Of a stretch of 37,090 bases of DNA, positions 1 through 10,000 are shown one piece after another. The stretch covers positions 1-37,090 of the forward strand of contig JAAMXY010000609.1 of assembly GCA_019677205.1 (NCBI GenBank). The letters are read 5' to 3'. The notes beneath the pieces were generated by a model, which had not been told where the DNA came from, searched no databases, and saw only the letters and a list, made by a program, of their open reading frames with translations. This DNA comes from Pinguiococcus pyrenoidosus (Eukaryota > Sar > Pinguiophyceae > Pinguiochrysidales > Pinguiochrysidaceae). The position numbers and the translations under genes were made by a program. Within the stretch, counting starts at the first letter, position 1. Each line of letters starts with the position of its first letter.

Positions 1-923
1 GAGTATGTCCTGCCCATTGGAGAGGTCGATCGGATCCTGCAAGGCTTGCTGGCGGGTCCAAGTGGCTCCGACTACGGTCCAGTGGCAGAGCGAATCGTTA
101 GGGGGGGCAAGGTGACGCTTTGCAGAGCAGGCGGACGCGAAGCAGTCTCGGCATATGGGTATGCCGAGGCGTGTCCGAAGACCGTGGTGAGGGAAGTCCA
201 CCTCGAAGAAGTCGATGCCCCCGATACGCCGGCTCCGAAAGGCGTGGGGCTCTTCGCGGACGAGGACATTCTTTCTGGACGTTTCATCGCTTTCTTCGGC
301 GACCACAAGTACGCCGATCTTCTAGAGTTTGAGGTCGTCCAAGCGTTGAAACGCACGTCCGCGGAGAGCGTAGCAGCAGCGAAAAGATACGTCGTCACCG
401 CAACGAACCGGGGGCTGATCATCGGTGCTCCCAATGGCACATCAGCGCCTGGTTGCAACGCTCAGTTTGCTAACCACGGGTGCGGCGAACAATCCTGCAA
501 TGCGATCGCGCGGAACTGCGGCGGCGAGGTCATGCTGGAGGCGTCACGGGACATTCGTCGAGGAGAGGAGATCATATGGGACTACTTCGCCATGGACCAG
601 CCCTGCGCCTCCGGCCAAATGCACTTCGATTGTGTCTGCCCACGCTGCGCGTCTCTGCGCCGTAGCCTCCCCAGCTTCTGGTTCTTGGAGAAGCCTTCCG
701 GTGGCCCGACGGATTGCCCTCACGAAGGATGGAGTCGAACGATAGACATGGTTCCGCCGGGATTTTACAGCTTGGACAACTGTGGCAATGGCTGGTGCCT
801 TTACATCAGCGCCTCCATGCGCGCAGGTGTAAGCATGGACGTCGCCTTCGCCGCTGGATTGTGCGGGGCAATGTATGACGCTGGCGTCAAGTACGCGTGT
901 CAATTGGAGCAGGGTGAACAAAG
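1..923 (+). CDS. SET-domain (lysine methyltransferase-like) exon, 5' partial; probably the N-terminal part of a SET-ankyrin gene
   Basis: The frame is open from base 1, so the true start lies outside the window; the first in-frame ATG-like positions are not reliable. The middle part matches a SET domain: a GVGLFA start near base 241, the structural motif QFANHGCGEQSCNA near 465-505 (family form NHxCxPN), and a catalytic-side GEEIIWDYF near 562-590. A post-SET zinc-type cluster, CVCPRC, follows near 632-650. SET proteins transfer methyl groups from S-adenosylmethionine to lysines; the substrate cannot be told from sequence. Unspliced, the frame stops at 1065, where it reads out of frame through an ankyrin repeat. 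A GT at 924 joined to an AG at 988 or 1024 restores the ankyrin frame. I infer one SET-ankyrin-DUF4116 gene. Domain call is firm, fusion is likely, splice site is uncertain. Confidence 0.72.
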
Positions 924-1024
924 GTTTGGCTCGGTTCTTTCCTTCTGTCATGCCGCCAACTATCTGCGGGCGGTAACGCCGCAGATAGGAAGCGCCGCAC
1001 ATCTCGCGCGGAAACCAACAAGAG
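924..1024 (+). other. Candidate intron joining SET and ankyrin exons
   Basis: The exon side reads AG at 922-923, then GTTTGG. Using the AG at 1023-1024 (101-nt intron) or at 987-988 (65-nt intron), both of which leave position 3 of a codon, gives a continuous SET-to-ankyrin frame. The stretch after the donor is pyrimidine-rich (TTCTTTCCTTCTG). The two acceptors cannot be separated without RNA. Confidence 0.45.
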
Positions 1025-2573
1025 CCACCATGTCGGATACACGCCACTTCATCATGCCGCTATGAATGGCCACTTGGGGGTGGTACGTGAATTGCTAGCG
1101 CAAGGGGCGAACAGAGACGCTGCCGACAGTGTTGGACACACGCCACTTCATTTTGCTGCTGAGCATGGTCATCTGGAGGTGGTCCAAGAACTGTTGAGAG
1201 AAGGGGCAGACAGAGACGCTGCCGACAAAGGTGGAAAAACGCCACTTCATTTTGCTGCTGAGCATGGTCATCTGGAGGTGGTCCAAGAACTGTTGAGAGA
1301 AGGGGCAAACAAGGACGCCGTCGACCACAACGGATGGACGGTTCTTCATGTTGCTGCACATGGTGGTCACTTGGAGATGGTCCGAGAACTGCTTAGGCAA
1401 GGGGCGGACAAACACGTCGTCGACAACCGTGGATACACGCCGCTTCATCGTGCTGCTAAGACAGGCCACTTGGAGGTGGTACGAGAATTGCTAGCACAAG
1501 GGGCGGACAGAGACGCCGCCGAGGATTGTGGATACACGCCACTTCATTTTGCTGCTGAGAAAGGCCACTTGGGGGTGGTACGTGAACTGCTAGCACAAGG
1601 GGCGAACAGAGACGCTGCCGACAAAGGTGGAAACGCACCACTTTATATTGCCGCTGTGAAAGGCCACTTAGAGATGGTCCAAGACTTGCTGAGACAAGGG
1701 GCGAACAAAGACGTCATCAACAACACTGGAAACACGCCACTTCATGCCGCTGCTGTCTTTGATCGACTGGAGGTGCTACAAGAACTGCTAAGACAAGGGG
1801 CGAACAAAGACGTCATCAGCGGCTTTGGAGACACCCCACTTCATCGTGCCGCTGATAGGGGCCACTTGAAAGTGGTACAAGAACTGCTCATACAAGGGGC
1901 GAATGCGGAAATCGAGAACAACAACAACAGAACGCCACTGATGAATGCTGTTGATATGGGCCACGCGAAAGTGGTCCGTTTCATGCTAAATCATAGGCCT
2001 TTCAAAAGCACCCTTCCATCAATCCAAGACGCTCGGGATCAAGCGTTCCGTTTAGGAAAGCGAGAGGTCGCTGATGTCATTGCAGATTATCTTGAATCGC
2101 ACTCTGCTGCCTCTGTTGATTTCACGTCTGCGGAATCGCGAAGCAACCCTGCGATGGTTCTCGCAGCTGTATCAGAGAATGGACGTGCTCTACGATTCGC
2201 TGCTGATGAGCTACGCAATGATCGAAGGATTGTCCTTGAAGCTGCTAAACAAGATGGACGCGCTTTCTTGTACGCATCGGATGAGTTGCAAACTGACCGT
2301 GAAGTCATTCAGCTCGGATTGGAGCACTATGATAAGGATGGCTCGAGCAAAAGCACAATCGAGGACATCGCCAAGGAAGCGGAGTATGGAAGAGAAGTGG
2401 TGAGATGGGCAGCGTCTCAGGGAAGACTAGAAGATCTTTCATTCTCCGAAGTGAATGCCATCTTCATGTCGTATCCGACAGAGAAGCCGGACGAGAAGTT
2501 TCCCAATCTAGGATGGAAATTTCGCGAAGAATTAGAGGATGATCCAAGTAGCAAACGTCAGAAGGTTGTCTAG
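989..2573 (+). CDS. Ankyrin-repeat and DUF4116-like repeat region, probable C-terminal exon of the SET gene
   Basis: Ten ankyrin repeats of 33 residues run from about 1035 to 2000, each with a GxTPLHxAA core and an LLxQGAN/DxD turn. The frame is open upstream of the first ATG (1062): bases 1035-1061 encode GYTPLHHAA, a perfect repeat start. A start at 1062 would therefore cut a repeat, which supports splicing from the upstream SET exon. After the ankyrins, residues encoded at about 2145-2320 form two DUF4116-like units (NGRALRFAADELRNDRRIV, then DGRAFLYASDELQTDREVI). The tail is acidic with a basic SSKRQKVV end that could act as a nuclear signal (inference). Ankyrins bind protein partners. 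Two neighbouring repeats are almost identical in DNA, so the array has expanded recently. Alternative: a separate gene starting at 1062. Confidence 0.8.
1141..1307 (+). repeat. Recently duplicated ankyrin unit (99-nt period)
   Basis: The segments 1141-1208 and 1240-1307 are identical over 68 bases and lie exactly 99 nt (33 codons) apart. Other repeats in the array differ at many positions, so this is the youngest duplication in the array. Confidence 0.85.
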
Positions 2574-3004
2574 CAAGGCTTCTCGTCGCTTAGGAAAATC
2601 CTGGGTACCGCACGGCCCACTGGGGTGCTGCTCGAGGTCAGGCAGCATTTTGAGGAGAGGCCTAAGCTTTCGATCAGCCAACGGAAATCTCCTTCTTCGA
2701 CGAGCCGCCACGAAAGTAGTAGCAGACTATCTTGGACGAGCCATGTTGTTGTTGTCCATTGTTTGTGAGAAGACGCATCAGGCTGTGAAAAGGAGGCCCG
2801 CAAGGAAGGTGTGAAAGAAGTCGGAGGTAGAACATGGCAACTGGCCGTCCGCAACGAATGCAGCACCGCGGATTTTGCATGTCGTGTTTCTCGTCCGCTG
2901 CTTTGGTGCACGAGTCCGACCGGTATCTCATTCAGCGCTTCACGATCTCTGCTGTCCCTTGTCATCGGGTCCCCTTCGGACTGGCACAGCGACCTGAGCA
3001 ATAA
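2574..3004. other. Intergenic or unresolved stretch between ankyrin gene and Tudor-like gene
   Basis: No recognisable protein is seen. Several medium-length frames are open on both strands, but none shows family motifs or a convincing set of splice sites. The 5' exon(s) of the downstream Tudor-like gene are likely to be hidden here, because its first visible exon has no start codon near its beginning. Confidence 0.4.
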
Positions 3005-4289
3005 ACCATCCCGCTGGGGAAGAGTGTGGTGGTTAGTGATCCAGTCTTCGAAGGATGCCGACTTGAAAAGCCGCTGGTGGATAGGAAGCGGCTGGATTGC
3101 GCTATTGCCATGCTGAACGATTCCGACAAATCCAAATGTATCATCACTTCACCTTGCGATGACGAGGGTGAGTACGAGATCGATCGCTTTCCTTTCCTGG
3201 CATGATCCTGTTTGGCAGGGGTCCGAAGTGAGAATGCGGCAGGGTGGGAAATGGGTTCGAGCTGGGTTTGTGTCCAGGATGCATGGAAAGGGCGTCTGCC
3301 GAGGACGAAATTGGCACACCGGGGAAGAGAGTTACGTATCTCTTCATTGGACGTCTGCTTGCCTCCCTTCGTCGAGGGAGAAACAGTGGCCGTCTCGGAC
3401 GAGAGGTTCTTGGTCTGGAGACCAAACGTAGAGGGCGGCGCTACCGTATGCAGCGACCTGGACGGAGATGGCGAGTATGAAGTGGGGATTACTAGATGGG
3501 TGAAGGTTCTTCAAAAGCGCATCTCAGGAAAGCAACTTGTACCTCGCATACGTGTTCCAGCTTCCCACATCAAGCATCGGCCCGATGTTTCCGAGGTATT
3601 CGTGCTGTCAGACGGTTTTGATCGGAAAAGTGCCGGGGCTACCGCCTGCCATGCGGAATGCAAGGTCTCGGCGCTTTGCGACGCAAGTGGAGAATACGAA
3701 GTCACGCTTCGGCGCTGGGATGATCTGGTGAACAAGAATGACGTCGCACAAGTCCGTCACGAAGGCAGATGATTCCATGGTCGCCTCCTCTCAAGCATCT
3801 CCACCTTTCAGGGCGTCTGCTCCATTTACGTCGCAGAACTCGGGCAAGACCGGAAGATCTCCGTGGATGAGTGCACGCACGACTTGCGTTTGGGAGAGCT
3901 AGTGGCGCTGCAGACAGATAGGGAGCAGGATGGTGACCGCAATGGTACGATCTGCGGCGAACTTGAGGGCAACGGAGAATATGAAGTGGAGTTGGCCGAT
4001 GTGAAGCATTGTCGCATCTTTGCTAAGCATCTCGTGGGCCGGATACGAGTAGGTCCAACACGCCTTCTCACACGGCATGTAAACCCCTTAATCCTTGCGT
4101 TGCGCAGAAGAAGAGGCGCTCTCCATCGCGCAGATACGTGGTCTGAAGGAAGACGACGTGTTAACTGGCGAAAAAGCCGCGCTCGGCAAAGTTCTGCGTC
4201 GGATGGCGGCATTCACGGGCGTGATTCGCCTCGCGACGCAGGGCTTTGTGGATCCACAGGTCGGCCGGCGCAGTGGCATTGCTCTGTGA
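3005..4289 (+). CDS. Repeated Tudor/Agenet-like module protein, 5' end unresolved
   Basis: Four exons fit in phase: up to 3167, 3219-3751, 3812-4052 and 4108-4289 (stop TGA 4287-4289). The first intron (3168-3218) has a GTGAGT donor and a TTTGGCAG acceptor; the others use weaker GTCC donors, and a GTGAAC at 3728 is an alternative for the second. The protein repeats one module: G-E/K-x-VAV/VVV, a 15-25 residue variable loop, then a G-x-GEYEV strand followed by a W- or K-rich helix and RIRV. Clear copies centre on about 3390-3560, 3600-3740 and 3880-4050, with a partial one at 3015-3185. The GETVAV...GEYEV pattern resembles Tudor/Agenet-type beta-barrels that bind methylated peptides (weak structural analogy, not a firm family call). 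The last exon is helical. An in-frame ATG lies at 3110. No function assigned. Confidence 0.6.
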
Positions 4290-4442
4290 CGTCCCTGGTG
4301 TCGTGCAAATATCTGGGAAGCTCCCTCGTAGGTGCAGTATAGTGCAACACCTTCTAGTGGGACCAGTCTCCTCCCCTGTCCGCCGACTTCTTGTACACCG
4401 ACAGTATTGTTCAGCTCTGTTTCAGGAGGCGGCGATGGATAT

Positions 4443-5971
4443 TCACTTGGTATTCCCGGCGTCATTCAGGTCTGCTCCCGCCGACCCCGCACTGCCCTGC
4501 GAGAGTGCTGCTCCGAGAGGCTCAATTTTTTTGAGAGCACCATCTCTGTCTCCAAAAGATAAACATCGCCCAATTCGGGCGTACTTTGAAAGGAAAAGTG
4601 CCACAGGCAGAAGAAGCGGCATTGTCAAGGCAGCTTCTGAGAAAACCCTGGGAGAGCCTCCCACAGGTTCCATCCATGTCCAACACACGTGCGACGACCC
4701 GCCTAAAAACATGTATGCGATGCCCGCGGAGATACCGATGAACAAGAAGCATATCACCAAGACGCGCAAGCCTTTGAGCTTCCTTAACGTCTTTTCCAGG
4801 GCCTGGACCCGGTGACTCGGCCTGGGCAGCGGGGATTGAGGATGCTGCGAGCCTGGCGACTTGGGCCATACCGACCCTGTGGAGATACAGACATTAGCTT
4901 CGGACAGGGACACAAGGCTCCTTAAGTACGTCGAACAATCCTCGCACCTGCAGTCATTTGGGTTGACTCCTTCCTGGCGTTTGTTTGGGTCATTTGCCTT
5001 CGTAGTTTTTCGCACTCCTTGATGGCGAAGTTGGCGGACAGCAGGTATCGAATGCAAACCGCAATCAAACTGAGCTGAGTCCAGATCGCCCCAACTGCCA
5101 ATGGGATGATATGATACACGCCGTACTTCGCATCCGACGGGCGTCTAATGGGGCTTGCGTAGCCTATAGGGACCACGATGAGAGAGCTCACCACGAAGAA
5201 GAGTTCATATACACCCATCGGCGACACATCGGAGAATTTTTCGTTGATGCGTTTCAGGTCCACACCCACGAGCAAGAAGAGACTGAGAGTGGATGAAGAA
5301 GAGAAGCCGACTACTCCGCGGCTGATGGGGAGGAGGATTAGTCCTGCCTCGCCTTCGGCGTCAATCCAGTAGACGCCTAGTGACCAGCTAGCGAGCATGG
5401 AGAGCAAAAGCTTCTGCGCCACGCGTTTCCTGAACAGCCACTTGATATTGCTCCGTGTGTGAACGTCCCAGGCTATTCTGCCAAACTCGTACGTCACGCC
5501 TATGGCGACCAGGAACGAGAAGGCACAGAGACAACAGCGGCGGGCAAGTATCGTGGAGTCAGCCTCTATAGACCGATGGAGCGCCAGCACGTCACATTCG
5601 GGATCGTCCATCCAGTCTTCACTCCTCGGCGTCCAAGGCCAGTCGCACGGGAACTCCGCGAGGTATCTCTTCTCATCTGAGCACAGCGGGTACACCATCT
5701 TGCTCAGCGTCTCGTACAGAAGCGAACTCGAGTCCCGCTTTGCCGCCCGTCTACCAAGACCAAAGCCAGAACACTTACCACGGAGGCGGACGCCTTCGTT
5801 CCCGAAACGGTCGTGACGGATGGAACCTCTGCTGGGTTCTGAGCTCCTCCAGAACTCTCCAGATACGAGCCGGACGGCGACCCTTCCTTGCAGACGTGCA
5901 TCTTGCACCTTCTCTCTCACCGAATCTGGCCACGAAGGGATTGGGCGCATCCTTGTGGGGTGCCCATCCAC
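4443..5971 (-). CDS. Seven-transmembrane-helix protein, receptor-like topology
   Basis: Two exons, 5971-4948 and 4876-4443, are separated by a 71-nt intron (4877-4947) with donor GTGCGA, acceptor TCTCCACAG and matching phase; the product is 485 residues. The soluble N-terminus (about 140 residues) is followed by hydrophobic segments near residues 141-162, 185-204, 208-238, 251-273, 285-313, 378-400 and 421-443, which makes seven. The loop between helices 5 and 6 is long and basic (about 65 residues), as in G-protein-coupled receptors, but I see no DRY, NPxxY or other class motif. It could equally be a transporter or an unnamed seven-helix family. An upstream ATG at 6050 with a 34-nt intron could extend the N-terminus. 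The gene is divergent from the SmpB gene, with 254 bases between starts, and convergent with the Tudor-like gene. Confidence 0.6.
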
Positions 5972-6225
5972 CTTCCTTCAGGGATTTCACGCGCCTCAGC
6001 TCACATTGCAAACGAGACTCGTAGACCGAGAAGCGCACGAAAGCCCACATCCCCGAGTCTCCGTCCACAGCACAACCGCTCGTTTCCGTCCGTCTCCCGG
6101 GTGTTCGCGAACTCGATGACTGGATGGCGGAGGAATTGAGGCGCGGAGGGGAAGGGAGAGACCAGAAGAGAGAGGGAGGGTTACGTGGTCGGTCCGGCGG
6201 CATACTAGGGTAGCACTGCGCTCGG

Positions 6226-6905
6226 ATGGTCAAGATGAGACTTGCTGCATGCTGGGTCCTGCTGGGCGTCCTAGTGTCGTCGCTTTGGAGTGGATCCGGC
6301 TTGGTCAGGTAGCTCATTGCGCTGTGAGACGGCTGTTTCCCATTGTAATCCGGGGCTGTCCACCCAGCTTCGCCGGTAGAGGCGCGAGGCGGACGAGCCG
6401 AAGCATCCTAGACATGAACAAGAAGAAGGAGGACAGCGCGTACCGAGTGGTGGCGGAGAATCGCGTGGCGAGGAGGAACTACGAGATATTCGACACGATA
6501 GAAGCTGGCCTCGAGCTGAAGGGCACCGAGGTCAAGAGCGTGCGCTACGGCAGCGTGAACCTGCGCGATGGCTTCGCCGCCATAGACGACGCGGGAGAAA
6601 TCTGGTTGAGGAATGTCCACATCCCGGAGCACAAGACAACCGGGGGCTACTTTAACCACAAGCCGAAGCGTCCGCGCAAGATGCTGATGCACAAGAAAGA
6701 GATCCGCAAGCTCCGGCAGCAGATCATGGAGAAAGGCGTGACCTTGGTGCCCCTTCGGATCTACTTCAACAAGCGGTCGTGGGTCAAGGTGCTGGTGGGC
6801 ATTGGGAAAGGAAAGAAGCTGTACGACAAGCGAGAAGCGATCAAGAGGAGGGACACGGATCGAATGGTGAATCGCGCAATCCGAGCAGGCATGCGTGGGG
6901 AGTGA
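6226..6905 (+). CDS. smpB: SsrA (tmRNA)-binding protein SmpB, plastid-targeted
   Basis: SmpB binds tmRNA and brings it to stalled bacterial-type ribosomes for trans-translation. Exons 6226-6308 and 6368-6905 (intron 6309-6367, AG|GTAGCT to CCACCCAG, phase 2) encode 206 residues. Residues 1-26 are a signal peptide (MVKMRLAACWVLLGVLVSS...). The splice creates GLVSFAGRGARRTSRS, a phenylalanine-containing junction followed by basic/serine residues, as in ASAFAP-type leaders of red-lineage complex plastids. The core is canonical: an ARRNYEIFDTIEAGLELKGT start, EVKSVRYGSVNLRDGFA, the HKPKRPRKMLMHKKEI segment, and GKGKKLYDKREAIKRRD, the conserved tmRNA-binding tail. The partner tmRNA is expected in the plastid genome (known for red-lineage plastids), not in this window. 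Convergent with the RecG-like gene, 95 bases apart. Identity is very secure; plastid destination is inferred. Confidence 0.95.
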
Positions 6906-7000
6906 CCAAAGCGATCCAGAGGAAGCCCTTCGTCTCCAATGTGCACCAAAACCGAGACGTGCCTTGGCCCTTGTTGTTGTCTATGGGACGCCCGCACGCA

Positions 7001-10000
7001 TTAGAACGGGCAGGCGTCGCGTTCCAGCTCGATCTGCTCGACCTTCACCTCCTTCGCCTTCGAGTAGCCCGGGAGCAGATCTTCGAAGGGATTCTTCCAC
7101 ATCTTCACTTCCACAATGATGTTGTCGTCCTTCTCCAGGTCCTTGACCAACCTCTCGATCTTCGATTCCTCGCGAAGCGCATCCTGCAGGCGGATGCCGG
7201 CCGCGTGCTTCTTGCTCTTCAGATGCTTCAGGCGAGAGAGCACTCCCGTCTTCGTCCTACACAAGGACATGGCGAGCACGTCGACGGGCAGATCACGGTT
7301 CTTCCAAAGCCATAGATCGTGGTCCACCGGCCAACGCCGAGCCTTCGTCGTGGGCACATCCGCGAAGCCATCGTCCGCAGCGGCGCCCGATTTGCCGCCG
7401 TTGACGCTCTTCACACGAGGTACTGCATGGTGCACCACGACGCCATCGAAGGTCCGCTCACCAGGCCCCGGCGCGGCTTGCGTGCCTGGCGGGGGTCGGA
7501 AGTTCAGGCCGGGGATGTGACCGAGCGACGAAACGACCTCGGGAGGCACCGGCATGAGGATCTGCGAGCGCATCGCATGCTTGCGCCATACTCGGCCTGC
7601 GGGACTGTCAACTAGAATCCTCTCCAAACCCAGGACATCCCCAACGGCATTGTGGGCAAATCGCATTTCCTCGTCGAGCAGCGTGTTGTAGATGACCTCC
7701 TGCTTGCAGCTGGAGGGCTTGCCGATCTCCATGTCTTCCCAGATGGATTTGCTGCGGAACAAGCGTAGCGTGCACAGGAAGCTCACCACCCCTTCCAGGC
7801 CCAGACCAAACTGCGACGCGAGGCCGCCAGCCGGAAGCTTGAGCTCCCTGGAGTGCGTCTGAAACTCAGACTGCAGCACTCGGGAGTCGAAGATCGCGTT
7901 GTGAGCTGCAAAGACGACCGGCGGCAGGGGAAGCGCCTCGAGGTCCATGTCAGCCACGAAGCGGCTTAGCTCCTCTGCCGATTTGCCACCCTCGCCAGAC
8001 CACTGGGAGAATCGATCGAGGACAGCCGCTTTGATTCCGGCTTGCAGCCTTTGACGAGCTAGCCACTTGCGGAACTCGTTCCAAACCACGGGAAACCTCT
8101 TCGCCCCGGCTTCCTGCAGAGTCTCGCTGCTGATCCCTGTGATCTGTGCGACCTCCGTGGGCACCGGAACGGATGGCATCACATATCTGCTAAAGAGCGT
8201 TCCATCTGCGGGGCCCAACCCGAGGCCGCTTCCGTCAACGTCATCGCTGAACGCGAACTCCTCCGAGTCTGCGACCTCCTCGCCGCTCTCCGTGTTGAAG
8301 CATGTCCTTGACACCGCAGTGGCCGTTTCCGTGTCTGCTGGGTTGACGCGCACCAGCGAGTACGGGCTGTTGCTCACTTGACGGTCTGGAAGAAAGCCGT
8401 CGTCATCTATCACTTTGGCAGCCAGTTGGATGACCTCGGCATCCTTGCCGAGGCCCGTTGCCTCCACATCAATGACAATGACGAGCGGTGGGGGCCGCAC
8501 GCCGAGCCCTATGCCAAGCTCTTCGTCGGCAAATGGCAGCGACACCTCGAGGTCGACGGCACGATGCTCGGGCGCCAGCACCACTTCGGGGTCCCACGCC
8601 CTTCTCCACGCCTCCATTCCGTCTCCTGGCGGCGGTTCCGGAACGAACATCGCGTAGCGGGATTCTGCCTCGGGCCCGTTTGGTTCGTCCGACGCCTCGA
8701 TCGCCTCTGGGGCTTCGCATTGTGGGCGAGGATAGCGCTCAGGGTCCAGCAGATGCCGAGCTGCCGCCAACGCCGCGAGCTGGCTGGCGGTGGTGTTCAT
8801 CGCAGCATCTGGCACCCGAATCTGCGACGGATGCGGCAGCTCGGGGCCCGGAGGCGAGTCTGCGGCAAGATCATCGTCATCTGTATCTACCTCCGCGACA
8901 ACGTGCGACTGCACGTGGGGCATATGCAACGGCTCGCGACTGCAGTCTCCATACAAGCTTAAGAAACCATTGTCGTGCAACTCAGACGGGAAGGCTTCGG
9001 AGTTGGGCAGGAACCTCAGGAGGCTGCCATTGCGACCGAAGAGAGCCATCGTCACGCCAAGAGCATGTGCCAGCGGAGAGTCCTTCGGCACCTTCTGCAC
9101 AAGATCCAGGCCGACTTGATCTGCATCCCTGAGCAAGCTTAGCGTACGGTTCAGATTCTGCCTCGCGTCGCCGTTCTCAGGCGTCGCTTCTGTCGCTGCC
9201 TGCCCAAAGGAGCCGTTCCTCGCATCCGTGAGAAGGTCCAGCGTTCTGAAAGACGGAAGCGCTGCAGACCTGTCCGCGAGGAACTGCTCAAAACCGCTGC
9301 GCCGCAGATCTTCCTCCACTACACGGGCTCCGTCCCTCAGCAAGTGAACCAGCTCTTCCGTCCGCTTGTCCTTCTTTGTCCTCTTGGATGCTTGAGCAGC
9401 GTCGCGGGGGTGAATGACGACCATCCTCGGGGCCACATTCTTCAGGGAGTGGTCATTCCCATCGCCTTTGCAAGGCGATCCGCTCCATATCGCGAGTCGG
9501 CGCAGCATGCAGTAGATGCTCTTCAGGGGCACTGCATCATGCGAGGCATCCGTCAGCTTCAACGGAAGGACGGGCGCTTCGACAACGACGAGATCTGCCT
9601 CCAGCATATCCACCCCCATGTTGCGCCCCACATGCAACGGAGCAACGAGCATTCGCTTCTCTCCCTTATTGAAGGAGCTGATGGCCGCCCTCGCCATCTG
9701 CGCGCTGCTGTCGAGTCCGAGAGAGACAATGCAGTCCTTCGGGAGAGCCCGCTTCGCTGTCTTGAGAATCGCCGGACTGGGATCCTCGCCTTCCGCCGTC
9801 GAGTTCGGAAACGCCCAGAGGACGCGCCCGCCGCTGCTGATGACGTCCTTCGCACTCGAGAGGACATCTCGGATAGACTTTGGCGTGTCGCTGACAACCT
9901 GAAGCGCAGACGCATTGGCCTCTGAGCGCCGTGCCCTCTTGCTTCGACTCTCGCTGTCGCTGCGCTTCACCGGGACGATGCTGGTGCAATCAAAAAGAGT

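Noticed and set aside
72-458. 128-codon minus-strand frame across the SET exon
   Set aside because: Antisense shadow; the plus strand carries the SET and post-SET motifs.
1060-1641. Minus-strand repeated frames (PPLLSTVLGPP-like and QFLDHLQM-like) opposite the ankyrin array
   Set aside because: They repeat only because the ankyrin DNA repeats; no independent support.
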